Source: a virus. Taken from it: a DNA stretch of 21,550 bases. The position numbers and the translations under genes are program-made. The stretch is taken from IMG/VR virus record IMGVR_UViG_3300036819_000157, positions 1 through 21,550 of that record. One strand, 5' to 3'. The notes beneath the pieces are model-generated. The model saw nothing but the letters and a program-made list of their open reading frames with translations. It was not told the origin of the DNA and made no database searches. Below are positions 10,470-18,034 of this stretch, in pieces. Each line of letters starts with the position of its first letter. Position 1 is the first letter of the stretch.

Positions 10470-10709
10470 CCGGGCGCTGACGAGTCCGCGTTGGCGCGGT
10501 ATCGAGGCGCCTTCGCCGGCCGCTAAATCGGCGGTCGCCCACGGGTCCTCGCTGCAATGGACCCTGCGGAGCAGTTCACCTTCCACGGAGTGCTGCACCG
10601 ACACCGGCAGGTCCTCATTGACGTGCACGAGCGTTGTTGGGCCAGCAGCACTGGTCCCCGGTGAGCGAGCAGCGAACCCGTCCACGCCGCTCAATTTGGT
10701 AACACGCAC
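10464..10709 (-). CDS. Hypothetical protein of repressor operon, 81 aa
   Basis: Not recognised. A GTG at 10709 starts one base after the repressor's TAG (10711-10713). The frame MRVTKLSGVDGFAARSPG... runs to a TAG inside the boundary repeat. Codon third positions are G/C-rich, as in neighbouring genes. The middle (TTLVHVNEDLPVSVQHSVEGELLRRVHCSEDPW) is beta-like, and the end (IPRQRGLVSARR) is basic. The placement right behind the repressor suggests co-expression in lysogens. Confidence 0.55.
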   Translation of the reverse strand: MRVTKLSGVDGFAARSPGTSAAGPTTLVHVNEDLPVSVQHSVEGELLRRVHCSEDPWATADLAAGEGASIPRQRGLVSARR

Positions 10710-10710
10710 C

Positions 10711-11280
10711 CTATCTACGGGTGCTTCCGCCCCCACCCATTCCACCATCGGTAGTCCCTTCCCCATCTTCGCCGAAGGAGGTCACCATGGCCCCCATCAG
10801 CTCGACCCGCAGTTGCTGCGGAAGCCCCTCCGCGAACTCGCCGAGGAACCTGTCCCGCTCCGTCCGGTCTTGCAGGCGCCCTACCACGCTAAGTATTAGT
10901 TCGGCAGCAGACGCGCCGTCCTCAACAGTCTCGAACCTATAAGTGGGTTCTTTTACCCTCTTATCGGTGACGTAGCTTTCTTTGATAGTAGCGATCGTGG
11001 TAGGGGGGACGCCAGCCCTGGCCAGCGCCGCGATCACCTTGACGAAAGTGGCTTCGTCGCACAGGTAGCCGCAGCCGTTGCTGTCCAGCGGACCGATCAG
11101 TCGGCCCAAGGTTGCCTTGGAAACCAGTCCGCCGGCTTCGATGGAGTGTTTCTCCAGTTCACGGGTGGACAGCTCGCCGGCCCATCCCCCGTGACGCCCG
11201 GGGGCCCGATCACTTCCAACCCCGGCGTCGCGCAATGCCGCGCGTAAGCGTCTACCAGCGGGAATGATGTCAGGAGTCAT
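10711..11280 (-). CDS. Putative immunity repressor, HTH protein, 189 aa
   Basis: The ATG at 11280 has GGAAGGG about 9 nt upstream. Residues about 36-62 (GELSTRELEKHSIEAGGLVSKATLGRLIG) fit an XRE-type helix-turn-helix, with a following helix TFVKVIAALARAGV. The C-terminal half (VEDGASAAELILSVVGRLQDRTERDRFLGEFAEGLPQQLRVELMGAM) is helical and could be the dimerisation part. It is transcribed away from a strong early promoter and an HTH gene, the arrangement of a phage genetic switch. No autocleavage or peptidase motif is seen. Repressor function is inferred from HTH plus position. Confidence 0.72.
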   Translation of the reverse strand: MTPDIIPAGRRLRAALRDAGVGSDRAPGRHGGWAGELSTRELEKHSIEAGGLVSKATLGRLIGPLDSNGCGYLCDEATFVKVIAALARAGVPPTTIATIKESYVTDKRVKEPTYRFETVEDGASAAELILSVVGRLQDRTERDRFLGEFAEGLPQQLRVELMGAMVTSFGEDGEGTTDGGMGGGGSTRR

Positions 11281-11434
11281 AGTTTTCGGCCCTTCCGGGT
11301 CATCCGGACGTCCGCTAGGGCCGGGCGCCCTGCTGAACCGCCTCGGATGTCGGCAAGTGCACATGGACTGTTACATCCACGCATCGAAGCAGTGTAGTTG
11401 ACAACTCTGTGTGATCAGCGTAGAACTCTGCGTC
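11281..11434. promoter_or_regulatory. Divergent switch region (repressor/early operon)
   Basis: This 154-nt region between the repressor and the HTH gene holds the rightward promoter, the AGTTG-A-CAACT operator and the repressor ribosome site. A minus-strand -10-like TACACT overlaps the operator side. No ORF lies within it. Confidence 0.65.
11396..11426 (+). promoter_or_regulatory. Early rightward promoter with operator over -35
   Basis: TTGACA (11398-11403), a 17-nt spacer and TAGAAC (11421-11426) make a near-consensus promoter. AGTTG-A-CAACT (11396-11406) is a symmetric site centred on the -35 box, a likely repressor operator. The predicted start falls on or next to the ATG at 11435, so the message is probably leaderless. 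Confidence 0.75.
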
Positions 11435-11677
11435 ATGCCCCAGGATCTGAGACAAGACGGCACTTCCCGTCAGTTCGTGGACGGGAAGATGCTCACTCCC
11501 CAGGAGGTGGCGCGGCGGCTGGAAGTCGACCCTGAGACCCTTCGACGGTGGGCACGGGAGGACAAAGGCCCACCGTATGTGCTGGTAGCGCCCGCCACGA
11601 AGCGATACCCGGAAAAAGCGTTGATCGCGTGGTTGCAAGACAACCTCCGGCCGCGCCCGGAGGCTCGCGCATCATGA
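11435..11677 (+). CDS. Cro/excisionase-like HTH protein, 80 aa
   Basis: Residues 20-40, LTPQEVARRLEVDPETLRRW, form a helix-turn-helix of the excisionase/MerR-like class, followed by AREDKGPPYVLVAPATKRYPEKALIAWLQ, the usual wing and last helix. It is the first gene after the early promoter and divergent from the repressor, so a Cro-like or Xis role is likely; a second such protein lies at 1843-2052. The ATG at 11435 has no ribosome site but lies 8 nt from the -10 box, consistent with a leaderless start. ATG 11489 is an alternative. It ends in ATGA with the next gene. Confidence 0.82.
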   Translation: MPQDLRQDGTSRQFVDGKMLTPQEVARRLEVDPETLRRWAREDKGPPYVLVAPATKRYPEKALIAWLQDNLRPRPEARAS

Positions 11678-12069
11678 ACGCCACCTTTGACATGCCTCAA
11701 GTGCCCCAAGCTGTGAGACAAGAACAGGGCCGCGAGCTGCTCGATTGGGTCCGCGCAGCGTTTATGGACCTCGACCGACGTGCTCATGTCCTGGAGCGGC
11801 TCGTCACTTCCACCCGTTCGTGGCCGGCGCAGGAGCCGGAAGCCGACACCGACCGCGTGATCACCATCCGCGTTGACCGCGACGCGTGGTTCGCCGCAGT
11901 GCAAGCCGCTGCGCGCCGCAGCGCAGCTAGAGCCCCATTCACGCCCCCCCACGCGAGGGGGCGAATCCCCACATCACATCCGAGAACAGGCAGGCAGCCG
12001 CATGCCCGAATCACCGCAGACCATGTCCGGAACCACCGCCGGGATCCGCCGGTTGCTGCGTTGGCTTGA
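11674..12069 (+). CDS. Hypothetical protein, 131 aa
   Basis: Not recognised. The N-terminal 95 residues look like a real helical protein (MPQVPQAVRQEQGRELLDWVRAAFMDLDRRAHVLERLV... DRVITIRVDRDAWFAAVQAAARRSA). The last 37 residues are Pro/Arg/His-rich and low in complexity, and they overlap the next gene by 68 nt, which is odd in a chain of 4-nt overlaps. A GC hairpin (11942-11963) with a run of seven Cs lies at the point where composition changes. A frameshift or a recent extension of the C-terminus is possible. Confidence 0.6.
   Translation: MNATFDMPQVPQAVRQEQGRELLDWVRAAFMDLDRRAHVLERLVTSTRSWPAQEPEADTDRVITIRVDRDAWFAAVQAAARRSAARAPFTPPHARGRIPTSHPRTGRQPHARITADHVRNHRRDPPVAALA
11942..11963 (+). 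terminator. GC-rich intragenic hairpin
   Basis: CGCCCCC (11942-11948) pairs with GGGGGCG (11957-11963) around 8 nt. It lies inside the 3' part of the 131-aa gene and 38 nt before the next ATG. It may attenuate the early operon or just be structural; no T-run follows. Confidence 0.35.
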
Positions 12070-12445
12070 CTTCAACGCTCACACCGGCATCCCGTTCGCC
12101 AGCGTCGACTACGTCGGTAACGACAGCGTCGAGATGACCTTGATAAGCGGCGGCTACGACGTGCTCGCCGCCGCGATCACTGTCTCCGAAGCGCTGTCCG
12201 ATTCCGAGATCGCCGTTGCCGCCGATTCGTCGCTAGACGGGCAACGCCACTGGTGCCAGCTCACCATCACCGGCGCCATCGGTGTCGGTGAAGACGCGCT
12301 GGACGTGATCGTCGCCGGGATTTGTTACGACGAGGCCGCCACCGCGCTGCGCAACTCGCTGGGCACCCCGCCGATTCCCGGTGAAAAGACCTGGCCCACC
12401 ACGGTTGATCACCTCGCGAGCCTGTTGCCGCCGGGGGTCCTGTGA
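12002..12445 (+). CDS. Hypothetical protein, 147 aa
   Basis: Not recognised. The ATG at 12002 has AGGCAGG just upstream. The sequence alternates strands and helices: GIRRLLRWLDFNAHTGIPFASVDYVGNDSVEMTLISGGYDVLAAAITVSEAL, then HWCQLTITGAIGVGEDALDVIVAGICYDEAATAL. It is probably a small alpha/beta domain. It overlaps the previous frame by 68 nt and is coupled to the membrane-protein gene (GTGATG). Confidence 0.7.
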   Translation: MPESPQTMSGTTAGIRRLLRWLDFNAHTGIPFASVDYVGNDSVEMTLISGGYDVLAAAITVSEALSDSEIAVAADSSLDGQRHWCQLTITGAIGVGEDALDVIVAGICYDEAATALRNSLGTPPIPGEKTWPTTVDHLASLLPPGVL

Positions 12446-12747
12446 TGGCCACCAAAAACCCCGCGCCTGATGACGACCCCCTTTTCGCGCAGTGGCTACG
12501 CGACACCGGGCGTGTCCAAGAGCTGCCGGAGGTGCCTGACTTCGAGGAAGTGAGCACGCCGCTGGTCGCGGCTTTCGCCTTGTTCGCCGGTGGCGTCGGA
12601 ATAGTTGTCGCGCTCGGGTGGGCTGCGCTGGCGTTCGCCGTCGGCGTCGGCGTGTGGTCAACCACCGCGGTCGTGCTGATGACGGTCGGCACGGTGCTGG
12701 TGATCGCCGGTGCGGTGGTCGCCTACCTCGCGCGGCGGTCGCCGTGA
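12442..12747 (+). CDS. Two-TM membrane protein, 101 aa
   Basis: The start is GTG at 12442 or the ATG directly after it (GTGATG); both overlap the previous stop. About 36 soluble acidic residues (PDDDPLFAQWLRDTGRVQELPEVPDFEEV) precede two hydrophobic segments at about 41-70 and 75-96, ending YLARRSP. The N-terminal acidic part is likely cytoplasmic. It sits directly before the ParB-like genes in the early operon. Function is unknown; a membrane anchor for an early protein complex is one idea. Confidence 0.72.
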   Translation: MMATKNPAPDDDPLFAQWLRDTGRVQELPEVPDFEEVSTPLVAAFALFAGGVGIVVALGWAALAFAVGVGVWSTTAVVLMTVGTVLVIAGAVVAYLARRSP

Positions 12748-13661
12748 CAACGATGATGTCGCTGGATCCGGCTACCGCTCTGGTGGTTCACCCCGCGACT
12801 GAGCTGTTCCCCTCGTTGACCACCGGGCCGCATTTCGAAGCCCTGCTGGCGGACATCGCCGCCAACGGGTTGCAGCGGCCCATCGTGCGGACATTGCGGG
12901 GCGCGATCCTCGACGGCCGGCTACGCGCGCTGGCGTGTCGCCTCACGGGAGTCACCCCTAAATACCGGGTCCACACCGGTGACCCCTGGCGGTTCGTGGT
13001 CACTGCGAACGCCCACCGGCTTACCAGTAACAGCCAGCGCGCGTGCATCGCCGGCACGCTGGCCGCTGACCCCAATTGCCACCTCACCGGTAGGCAACTC
13101 GTCGAGCTGACCGGTGTGTCGTCGATGCAGTCGATGCTGCGGGCTAAGGCGGTTGCCCGCAGCGGGATACCGGCGCTGAAAGAGATCACCGCGGCCGGTC
13201 AGGTACCGCTGACCACCGCGGCGCGCATCGCGGGCCTATCAACCGAAGCCCAAGAAACCTTCGTCGCGCGCACCGCGAACGGCGCGCATCACCGCTTGGT
13301 TGGGCGCCCCGGTTGGACCGGCGAGGAGCCGGCCCCCGAACAGCCCCCACCGAAATTGAGCCAACGCGAAGCGCGGTACCGCTACGTCCAAGAATCCGCT
13401 CTGAAACTAATGGGGAATTCTTTCGACGGCTTAGCCATTGTGTTGGCTTCCGCGCATGGGCTCGATCCCAATATAACGCCAGAACAGGCCGCCCATTGGA
13501 GGAGCGACCTGTCCCGACAATCAAAGAGTTTCCGACGACTGTTGGCGCTGCTCAAGGAACGTGGCGCCGGCTCAAGGAGCATAGCAAATGACCACCTCGA
13601 CCACAACGACCGTCGCTCCGCCGCGAGCGGTCACGGCGAATTACACGGTGACAACGATTAA
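12744..13661 (+). CDS. ParB-like N-terminal domain protein, 305 aa
   Basis: The GTG at 12744 overlaps the previous stop. Residues 16-105 match the ParB/Srx fold: VHPATELFPSL, HFEALLADIAANGLQRPI, the loop AILDGRLRALA (D57, R59, R61), then FVVTANAHRLTSNSQRA. An HTH-like region follows (LTGRQLVELTGVSSMQSMLRAK). ParB-fold proteins use CTP or ATP to bind DNA or act as nucleases; which applies here is unknown. The last 25 residues overlap the next gene by 74 nt. Another frame ends in ATGA exactly at the next start, so a 3' frameshift may have altered the tail. Confidence 0.82.
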   Translation: MTTMMSLDPATALVVHPATELFPSLTTGPHFEALLADIAANGLQRPIVRTLRGAILDGRLRALACRLTGVTPKYRVHTGDPWRFVVTANAHRLTSNSQRACIAGTLAADPNCHLTGRQLVELTGVSSMQSMLRAKAVARSGIPALKEITAAGQVPLTTAARIAGLSTEAQETFVARTANGAHHRLVGRPGWTGEEPAPEQPPPKLSQREARYRYVQESALKLMGNSFDGLAIVLASAHGLDPNITPEQAAHWRSDLSRQSKSFRRLLALLKERGAGSRSIANDHLDHNDRRSAASGHGELHGDND

Positions 13662-14415
13662 CCCGTCGCTGCTCACGGTGGACCAGAGCGTGCAAAGACC
13701 ACTCGACGGCGTGCGTGTCGCGGCAATAGCCGGCGACTTCGAACGCGAAGCCCTCGGCGTGATTCACGTATCGCACCGAGCCGACGGCACCTACCACATC
13801 ATTGACGGCCAGCACCGGATGGCCGCCCTGCGGGTTATGGGTAAAGGCGATACGACTGTTCCGTGTGCGATGTACGAGGGCCTTAGTCGCGCCGAGGAAG
13901 CCGCAATGTTTAGGCGCCTTAACAATACGCGTCAAATTCAGGTGCTCGATCGATTCCGGGTCAGAATCGTTGAAGGCGACCCAGTAGCCTGCGAAATCTC
14001 AGCGATCCTGGGTTCCCACGGTTGGAACGTCACCAAAGGCACCGCCAGAGGATCATTTTTCGCGGTAGCCGCAATGGAAAAGATTTACCGCGCCAAAGAG
14101 GGCGGCGACTCCGCGACCTGTGACGCGCTGGTCCGCATCGCCACCGAAGCGTGGGGACACGACAGCAATGCGCTGCGCGCCGAAATCGTGTCCGGCTTGG
14201 GTGTGCTGCTGCGCCGGCACCCGCACCTGGAGATGGTGAAGCTGGTCACCGAGCTGGCCCGCCACGAAGGCGGACCGCTGGGATTGATCGGCCAAGCGCG
14301 CCAGCTGCACAGCATCCGCAACGGCCGGATTTCCGACGCGATGGCCGAGATTCTGGTCAATCGCTACAACGCGCGCCGCAAGATCAACCGGTTGCCGGAA
14401 TGGAACTCGGCATGA
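13588..14415 (+). CDS. ParB/sulfiredoxin-fold protein, 275 aa
   Basis: The ATG at 13588 has AAGGAG about 9 nt upstream. Residues 30-120 carry the ParB-like motif IIDGQHRMAAL (D73, G74, Q75, H76, R77), preceded by VDQSVQRPLDGVRVAAIAGDFEREALGVIHVSHRADG and followed by SRAEEAAMFRRLNNTRQIQVLDRF. This matches a family of phage proteins with a ParB-like nuclease or nucleotide-binding domain (DUF6551-like, from memory). The C-terminal 130 residues are helical. It is the second of three ParB-fold genes in the window and ends coupled (ATGA) to the next gene. Confidence 0.82.
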   Translation: MTTSTTTTVAPPRAVTANYTVTTINPSLLTVDQSVQRPLDGVRVAAIAGDFEREALGVIHVSHRADGTYHIIDGQHRMAALRVMGKGDTTVPCAMYEGLSRAEEAAMFRRLNNTRQIQVLDRFRVRIVEGDPVACEISAILGSHGWNVTKGTARGSFFAVAAMEKIYRAKEGGDSATCDALVRIATEAWGHDSNALRAEIVSGLGVLLRRHPHLEMVKLVTELARHEGGPLGLIGQARQLHSIRNGRISDAMAEILVNRYNARRKINRLPEWNSA

Positions 14416-14828
14416 CCGGCCGGCACAGCGCACCCGAAACCGTCGCGGATGTGACTTACGACTGGCAGATCATCGGTTTCCTGCCGGCGCCCATGGGCTG
14501 GCTGATTTTGAGCCTCGACCACGAAACCGGAGCGGTCACGTCGAGTCCGCTGCCGGGTTGGCTCGTCCAAGAGATCGTCGCTTACACCGAGTGGGGCGAG
14601 CCGAAACCTAACGCGGAGCAACCTGATCGACCTTCGCTTCGGGTGATCGCTGGCGCGGTGTGCGCAGACGGGGAAGTGATGCCTGCCGCGGAAATCGAGA
14701 AAGGCTTCTGGCGAATCAGCGGACCCGGGCAGATGGGTCCTACCGCCGCCGAAGTACGGGAGGAAATACGGGACCGGAAAGCCCTCGTCTACGCCACCGA
14801 CCTAGTGAGAAACCGAGACAAACAATGA
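14412..14828 (+). CDS. Hypothetical protein, 138 aa
   Basis: Not recognised. The core reads DVTYDWQIIGFLPAPMGWLILSLDHETGAVTSSPLPGWLVQEIVAYTEWGEPKPN, then LRVIAGAVCADGEVMPAAEIEKGFWRISGP and a C-terminal helix EVREEIRDRKALVYATDLVRNRDKQ. It looks like a compact beta-rich domain plus helix. It is coupled by ATGA to the ParB-fold gene before it and to the lipoprotein gene after it. Confidence 0.7.
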   Translation: MTGRHSAPETVADVTYDWQIIGFLPAPMGWLILSLDHETGAVTSSPLPGWLVQEIVAYTEWGEPKPNAEQPDRPSLRVIAGAVCADGEVMPAAEIEKGFWRISGPGQMGPTAAEVREEIRDRKALVYATDLVRNRDKQ

Positions 14829-15226
14829 CACGACGCCTGCCTGCGCTTTTCCTAGCGATCGGCGCGTTTATGGTGATGGCTGGCTGCAACCATGACCAAC
14901 CAACACCTGTGCAGATACACACCTCTACCGTGGCCGCGCCGCCGCCGTTGGCGGTACCCAAACCACACCAGCCGGTGGACCAATTCGGGGACGGTAAGTA
15001 CGAGGTTCTCGTCGACATCCTGCCCGGTCAATACAAAACCAACGGGCCCGGTGACGACGGCGTGACCGATAAATGCTATTGGGCTCGGTTGAAAGATTTC
15101 ACCGGTGCGGTCACCAGCGTCAATGCCATGCAATACGGCGAACGCGGCCCCGATGTGGTGGTCATCGAACCCAGCGACAAAGGATTCGAAACCCGCTCAT
15201 GCGGTATCTGGATGCGAGTGAAGTGA
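14825..15226 (+). CDS. Predicted phage lipoprotein, 133 aa
   Basis: The signal sequence MTRRLPALFLAIGAFMVMAG is followed by C20, making a lipobox (M-A-G-C) after a basic n-region and a hydrophobic core. The mature part is Pro-rich at first (STVAAPPPLAVPKPHQPV), then a folded domain with DGKYEVLVDILPGQYKTNGP and two cysteines (C93 in KCYW, C126 in SCGIW) that could form a disulfide outside the cell. Lipoproteins in temperate phages often act in superinfection exclusion; that is inference here. Placement in the early operon, between an unknown and a zinc protein, gives no further clue. Confidence 0.78.
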   Translation: MTRRLPALFLAIGAFMVMAGCNHDQPTPVQIHTSTVAAPPPLAVPKPHQPVDQFGDGKYEVLVDILPGQYKTNGPGDDGVTDKCYWARLKDFTGAVTSVNAMQYGERGPDVVVIEPSDKGFETRSCGIWMRVK

Positions 15227-15519
15227 GCCAGTGCACCACCTGCGGTGCGCAAATCATTTGGACGCGCACTCAAGCCGGGAAACGGATGCCGCTGGACGCT
15301 AAAGCCAGCGCCGACGGCAACCTGGTCCTGACTAACACCAACGAATTGCTGCCCACAGTGCGCACGGTGGGCAGCGTCGGCCACAAACCTGGTCAATTGC
15401 TGTACCGAAATCACGCGTTCACCTGCAAACAGGCGATGGCTCACCGAGAGAAAACCCCGAAAAAACGCCTGCCGCCACCCGGGCCGGTCCTATTCGAGGG
15501 AGGAGATGGTTTCCCGTGA
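15223..15519 (+). CDS. Zinc-knuckle protein of phage type, 98 aa
   Basis: The GTG at 15223 overlaps the lipoprotein stop. It begins MSQCTTCGAQIIWTRTQAGK, then RMPLDAKASADGNLVL, the C-x2-C-x4-W...GK-x-MPLDA pattern seen in many small actinophage proteins with one zinc knuckle. A third Cys (TCKQAMAH with a His) lies near residue 67 and may complete the site. The basic tail (REKTPKKRLPPPGP) could contact nucleic acid. It is coupled by GTGA to the next gene. Confidence 0.74.
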   Translation: MSQCTTCGAQIIWTRTQAGKRMPLDAKASADGNLVLTNTNELLPTVRTVGSVGHKPGQLLYRNHAFTCKQAMAHREKTPKKRLPPPGPVLFEGGDGFP

Positions 15520-15953
15520 TAAGCCCCGACGAAAAGTACGAAGCGATCATCATGTCCTCAGTGATCCTGGCGCACGCCCGCGCCGGTGCATGGTCCGAAG
15601 CCGGCGCCGGAATCACTGCCCTCGCGGAACGGTTCGACGGGGCCGGCATCCAGATCATGATCACCGGCCTGGCCGACACCATGATCTACCACCAGGGTGG
15701 TCACAGGTCAGACGACGTCCCGGTCCAGCCGGTGTGGTTCGACCTCGACGGCGCCATGGACGACGCCGACGGCGTACCGCGCCCCGAAATCGTGTGGGCC
15801 GGACGGTTCATTGCTGCTCGTGCGGCGCTGGATGAGGACGCGTGCGCTGCGCTGGTCAACTCCTGTGCCCATGACCCGGAGGCCTACTCCCAAAACGTTT
15901 TCGCGGTCGTGGAGGTCGCCGCAACCACACTGAACGCGCTGGATGCGTCGTGA
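15516..15953 (+). CDS. Hypothetical protein, 145 aa
   Basis: Not recognised. The GTG at 15516 overlaps the previous stop. The protein is mostly helical: EKYEAIIMSSVILAHARAGAWSEAGAGITALAERFDGAGIQIMITGLADTMIYH, then VWFDLDGAMDDADGVPRPEIVWAGRFIAARAALDEDACAALVNSCAHDPEAYSQNVFAVVEVAATTLNAL. Two helical halves joined by an acidic linker are plausible. It lies just before the exonuclease gene and is coupled to it (GTGA), so an accessory role in recombination or replication is possible. Confidence 0.72.
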   Translation: MISPDEKYEAIIMSSVILAHARAGAWSEAGAGITALAERFDGAGIQIMITGLADTMIYHQGGHRSDDVPVQPVWFDLDGAMDDADGVPRPEIVWAGRFIAARAALDEDACAALVNSCAHDPEAYSQNVFAVVEVAATTLNALDAS

Positions 15954-16951
15954 CCGCGCCAGCACGGGTCCGACCGGTGAACCCGTGGTCGATGCCCACC
16001 GCGACGCTGGTGTTGCCAGCGGGCGCACCCCGGGAGGAATGGCTAGCCGAGCGCCGCAAAGGCCTCGGGTCCTCCGATGCGGCGCTGCTCATGGGCGTCG
16101 GTTACGCCGAGGACAGCGAATACGGGCTCTGGCTCGACAAAACCGGCCGGGCTGGCCACGGCGAACAAACGGAAGCGATGCGGCGCGGGACGTGGCTAGA
16201 ACCACACGTCGTCGATTTTTTTTCCGAGAGAACACGGCTGACCGTTCGCCGCTGCGGGCTGCTGGCGAATAAAACGAACCCGATCCTGCGGGCCACTCCG
16301 GACCGGCTCACCGGTGACGGCGGGATTGTCGAAGTCAAAACGATAGGAGCGTGGGCGAAAACTGGTCCCGAATGGCGCAATGGCATCGCTCGGCACGCGT
16401 ATGTGCAGGCGCAATGGCAGTTAATGGTGTCCGGTAGAACACACGCCTGGTTCGCTGCTTACGCCCTCGATCAGGAACCGATGATCCGCGGTCCGGTGGA
16501 GCGCGACGAGCCACTCATCGAACGGATGGCCAAACGCGCCGAAGTGTGGTGGGAGTCCTACATCACCAAAGACACCCCGCCGCCGGTGGATCTGGCAACC
16601 ATCACCGACGAGGAGATCTCGCTTCGCTGGCCTATCGAGGCACCAGGCAAAGCTGTGGAAGCGGAGTGGCCGGCGTACCTACGGCAAATGCTCGACGAAC
16701 GCGCCGAAGTAAAAGCCACCGAGAAGGAAGCGAAACGGCGGTCCGACGAGATCGACAAAGCAATCAAGGTGATGGCCGGCGATGCCGAAGCGATCCTGCT
16801 CGGCGAACGGCCAGTTGTCACCCTGAAATCGCAGCGGAACAACCCATCCGTTGACCCCTCGCTCGAAACCGACCACCCCGAGATTTGGGAGACCTACATT
16901 CGTCGCGGCACCAGCCGCCGGATCCGCATCGTGAAGGGCTGGAAAGCATGA
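15950..16951 (+). CDS. YqaJ-like viral recombinase exonuclease, 333 aa
   Basis: It is the likely 5'-3' exonuclease partner of RecT. Motifs of the YqaJ/lambda-exo (PD-(D/E)xK) fold are present: WLAERRKGLGSSDAA (R36, S42, D43), GTWLEP (E84), D118 in RATPDRL, E128-V-K130 (GIVEVKT), and the helix with YVQAQWQ (Q153, Q157). A charged coiled segment (about 245-275) and a C-terminal domain follow. The length is usual for the family. The start overlaps the previous stop (GTGA). The 76-aa gene and RecT follow directly. Confidence 0.9.
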   Translation: MTAPARVRPVNPWSMPTATLVLPAGAPREEWLAERRKGLGSSDAALLMGVGYAEDSEYGLWLDKTGRAGHGEQTEAMRRGTWLEPHVVDFFSERTRLTVRRCGLLANKTNPILRATPDRLTGDGGIVEVKTIGAWAKTGPEWRNGIARHAYVQAQWQLMVSGRTHAWFAAYALDQEPMIRGPVERDEPLIERMAKRAEVWWESYITKDTPPPVDLATITDEEISLRWPIEAPGKAVEAEWPAYLRQMLDERAEVKATEKEAKRRSDEIDKAIKVMAGDAEAILLGERPVVTLKSQRNNPSVDPSLETDHPEIWETYIRRGTSRRIRIVKGWKA

Positions 16952-17178
16952 CCGGCTACGACAAAGACAATCTCCCTTCCGTGGACTGGGCCGAATACCG
17001 CAAGACCGAGACCACCCGCATGTGGGGTCCGGTCCCGGGCCCGTTCACCGTGGAAACCAAGGAAGGCGAATACGAGCTACCCGCTGACTGGCTGGGGTTC
17101 ATCGCGTTAGACGCAGACGGTTACCCATACCCCGTCGACGCCAGCGTGCACGCACAATCATATGAGCGTGTCGCATGA
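16948..17178 (+). CDS. Hypothetical protein between exonuclease and RecT, 76 aa
   Basis: Not recognised. It reads MTGYDKDNLPSVDWAEYRKT, then MWGPVPGPFTVETKEGEYELPADWLGFIALDADGYPYPVDASVHAQSYERVA: a small acidic beta-like domain with many aromatics. Coupled by ATGA to both the exonuclease and RecT genes, it is probably made with them in equal amounts. A role as an adaptor or modulator of the recombination pair is inference. Confidence 0.7.
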   Translation: MTGYDKDNLPSVDWAEYRKTETTRMWGPVPGPFTVETKEGEYELPADWLGFIALDADGYPYPVDASVHAQSYERVA

Positions 17179-18032
17179 GCGGCACCGAAGTGGCCACCGT
17201 GCAGGGTTCGCTCGCGGTACGGCCTGACCAGGTCGATTGGACCGACCAGCAGCGAGCCGGCCTCGCGCAAATCAACATCGAGGAAGCACCCCGCGGCGAC
17301 CAGCTCGTGTTTCTCCACGTCGCCCAAAGAATGGGCTTGGACCCATTTAATAAAGAAATTTATATGATTGGCCGCTGGGATAGTTCATTGCAGCGGAAAA
17401 AGTGGACCATTCAAGTCGGCATCGATGGATTCAGGTCCAAAAGTGAGGAACACCCAGAATTCGGCGGAATCGAAGGACCGGAATGGTGCGGCCCCGATGG
17501 ACAATGGCGTGACGTGTGGACCGCCGACGAACCACCCGTCGCTGCCCGTTTCATCGTCTACCGCAAAGACTGGGAACGGCCCGCCGTTGGTGTCGCCCAC
17601 TACCGCGAATACGTGCAGAAAAAGAGCAACGGCGAGCCCACCGGTATGTGGGTCAACATGCCAGCGAACCAGCTGGGGAAATGCGCCGAAGCATTAGCTC
17701 GTCGCAAAGCATTCCCGCGGCGACTCGGTGGGGTGTACATCGACGAAGAATTGCAGCATTTGAATAACCCAGAACCGTCTCCAATCGTGATCGAATCACA
17801 GCGTGAGGAAGTGATCCGCGAACCCGACTGGGACACGCTGATCCACGACGCGGAATGGGCTGGTAACCGTGAGGAACTAGCCAAAATCTGGACGTTAGCC
17901 AAAGGAGTGAGGCGCAACGACACGGCGCTGCTGAACAAAATCGCCGAAGCCGGCGAACGCATAAAGGCGGCCGCCGAACGCGCACCCACCACCCAGCAAC
18001 CCGACCCCGTCACCGAAGAACCGGGCGAATAA
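17175..18032 (+). CDS. recT: RecT/Bet single-strand annealing protein, 285 aa
   Basis: It anneals complementary single strands produced by the exonuclease. Family features read by eye are DQLVFLHVAQRMGLDPFNKEIYMIGRW, WTIQVGIDGFRSKSEEH, ARFIVYRKDWERPAVGVAHYREY, and MPANQLGKCAEALARRKAFPRRLGGVYIDEEL, in the order typical of RecT/Bet. The C-terminal 75 residues are helical and acidic. The length is close to the family norm. It lies three bases from the third ParB-fold gene, downstream of the exonuclease and the 76-aa gene. Confidence 0.93.
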   Translation: MSGTEVATVQGSLAVRPDQVDWTDQQRAGLAQINIEEAPRGDQLVFLHVAQRMGLDPFNKEIYMIGRWDSSLQRKKWTIQVGIDGFRSKSEEHPEFGGIEGPEWCGPDGQWRDVWTADEPPVAARFIVYRKDWERPAVGVAHYREYVQKKSNGEPTGMWVNMPANQLGKCAEALARRKAFPRRLGGVYIDEELQHLNNPEPSPIVIESQREEVIREPDWDTLIHDAEWAGNREELAKIWTLAKGVRRNDTALLNKIAEAGERIKAAAERAPTTQQPDPVTEEPGE

Positions 18033-18034
18033 TT

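Noticed and set aside
10432-10899. Plus-strand 155-aa ORF over the repressor operon
   Set aside because: Antisense to four coupled minus-strand genes and without a domain or ribosome site.
13313-13591. Alternative-frame ORF at the end of the first ParB-like gene
   Set aside because: Most of it has poor protein composition. Only its last residues and the ATGA junction are interesting, and those are reported as a possible frameshift rather than a gene.
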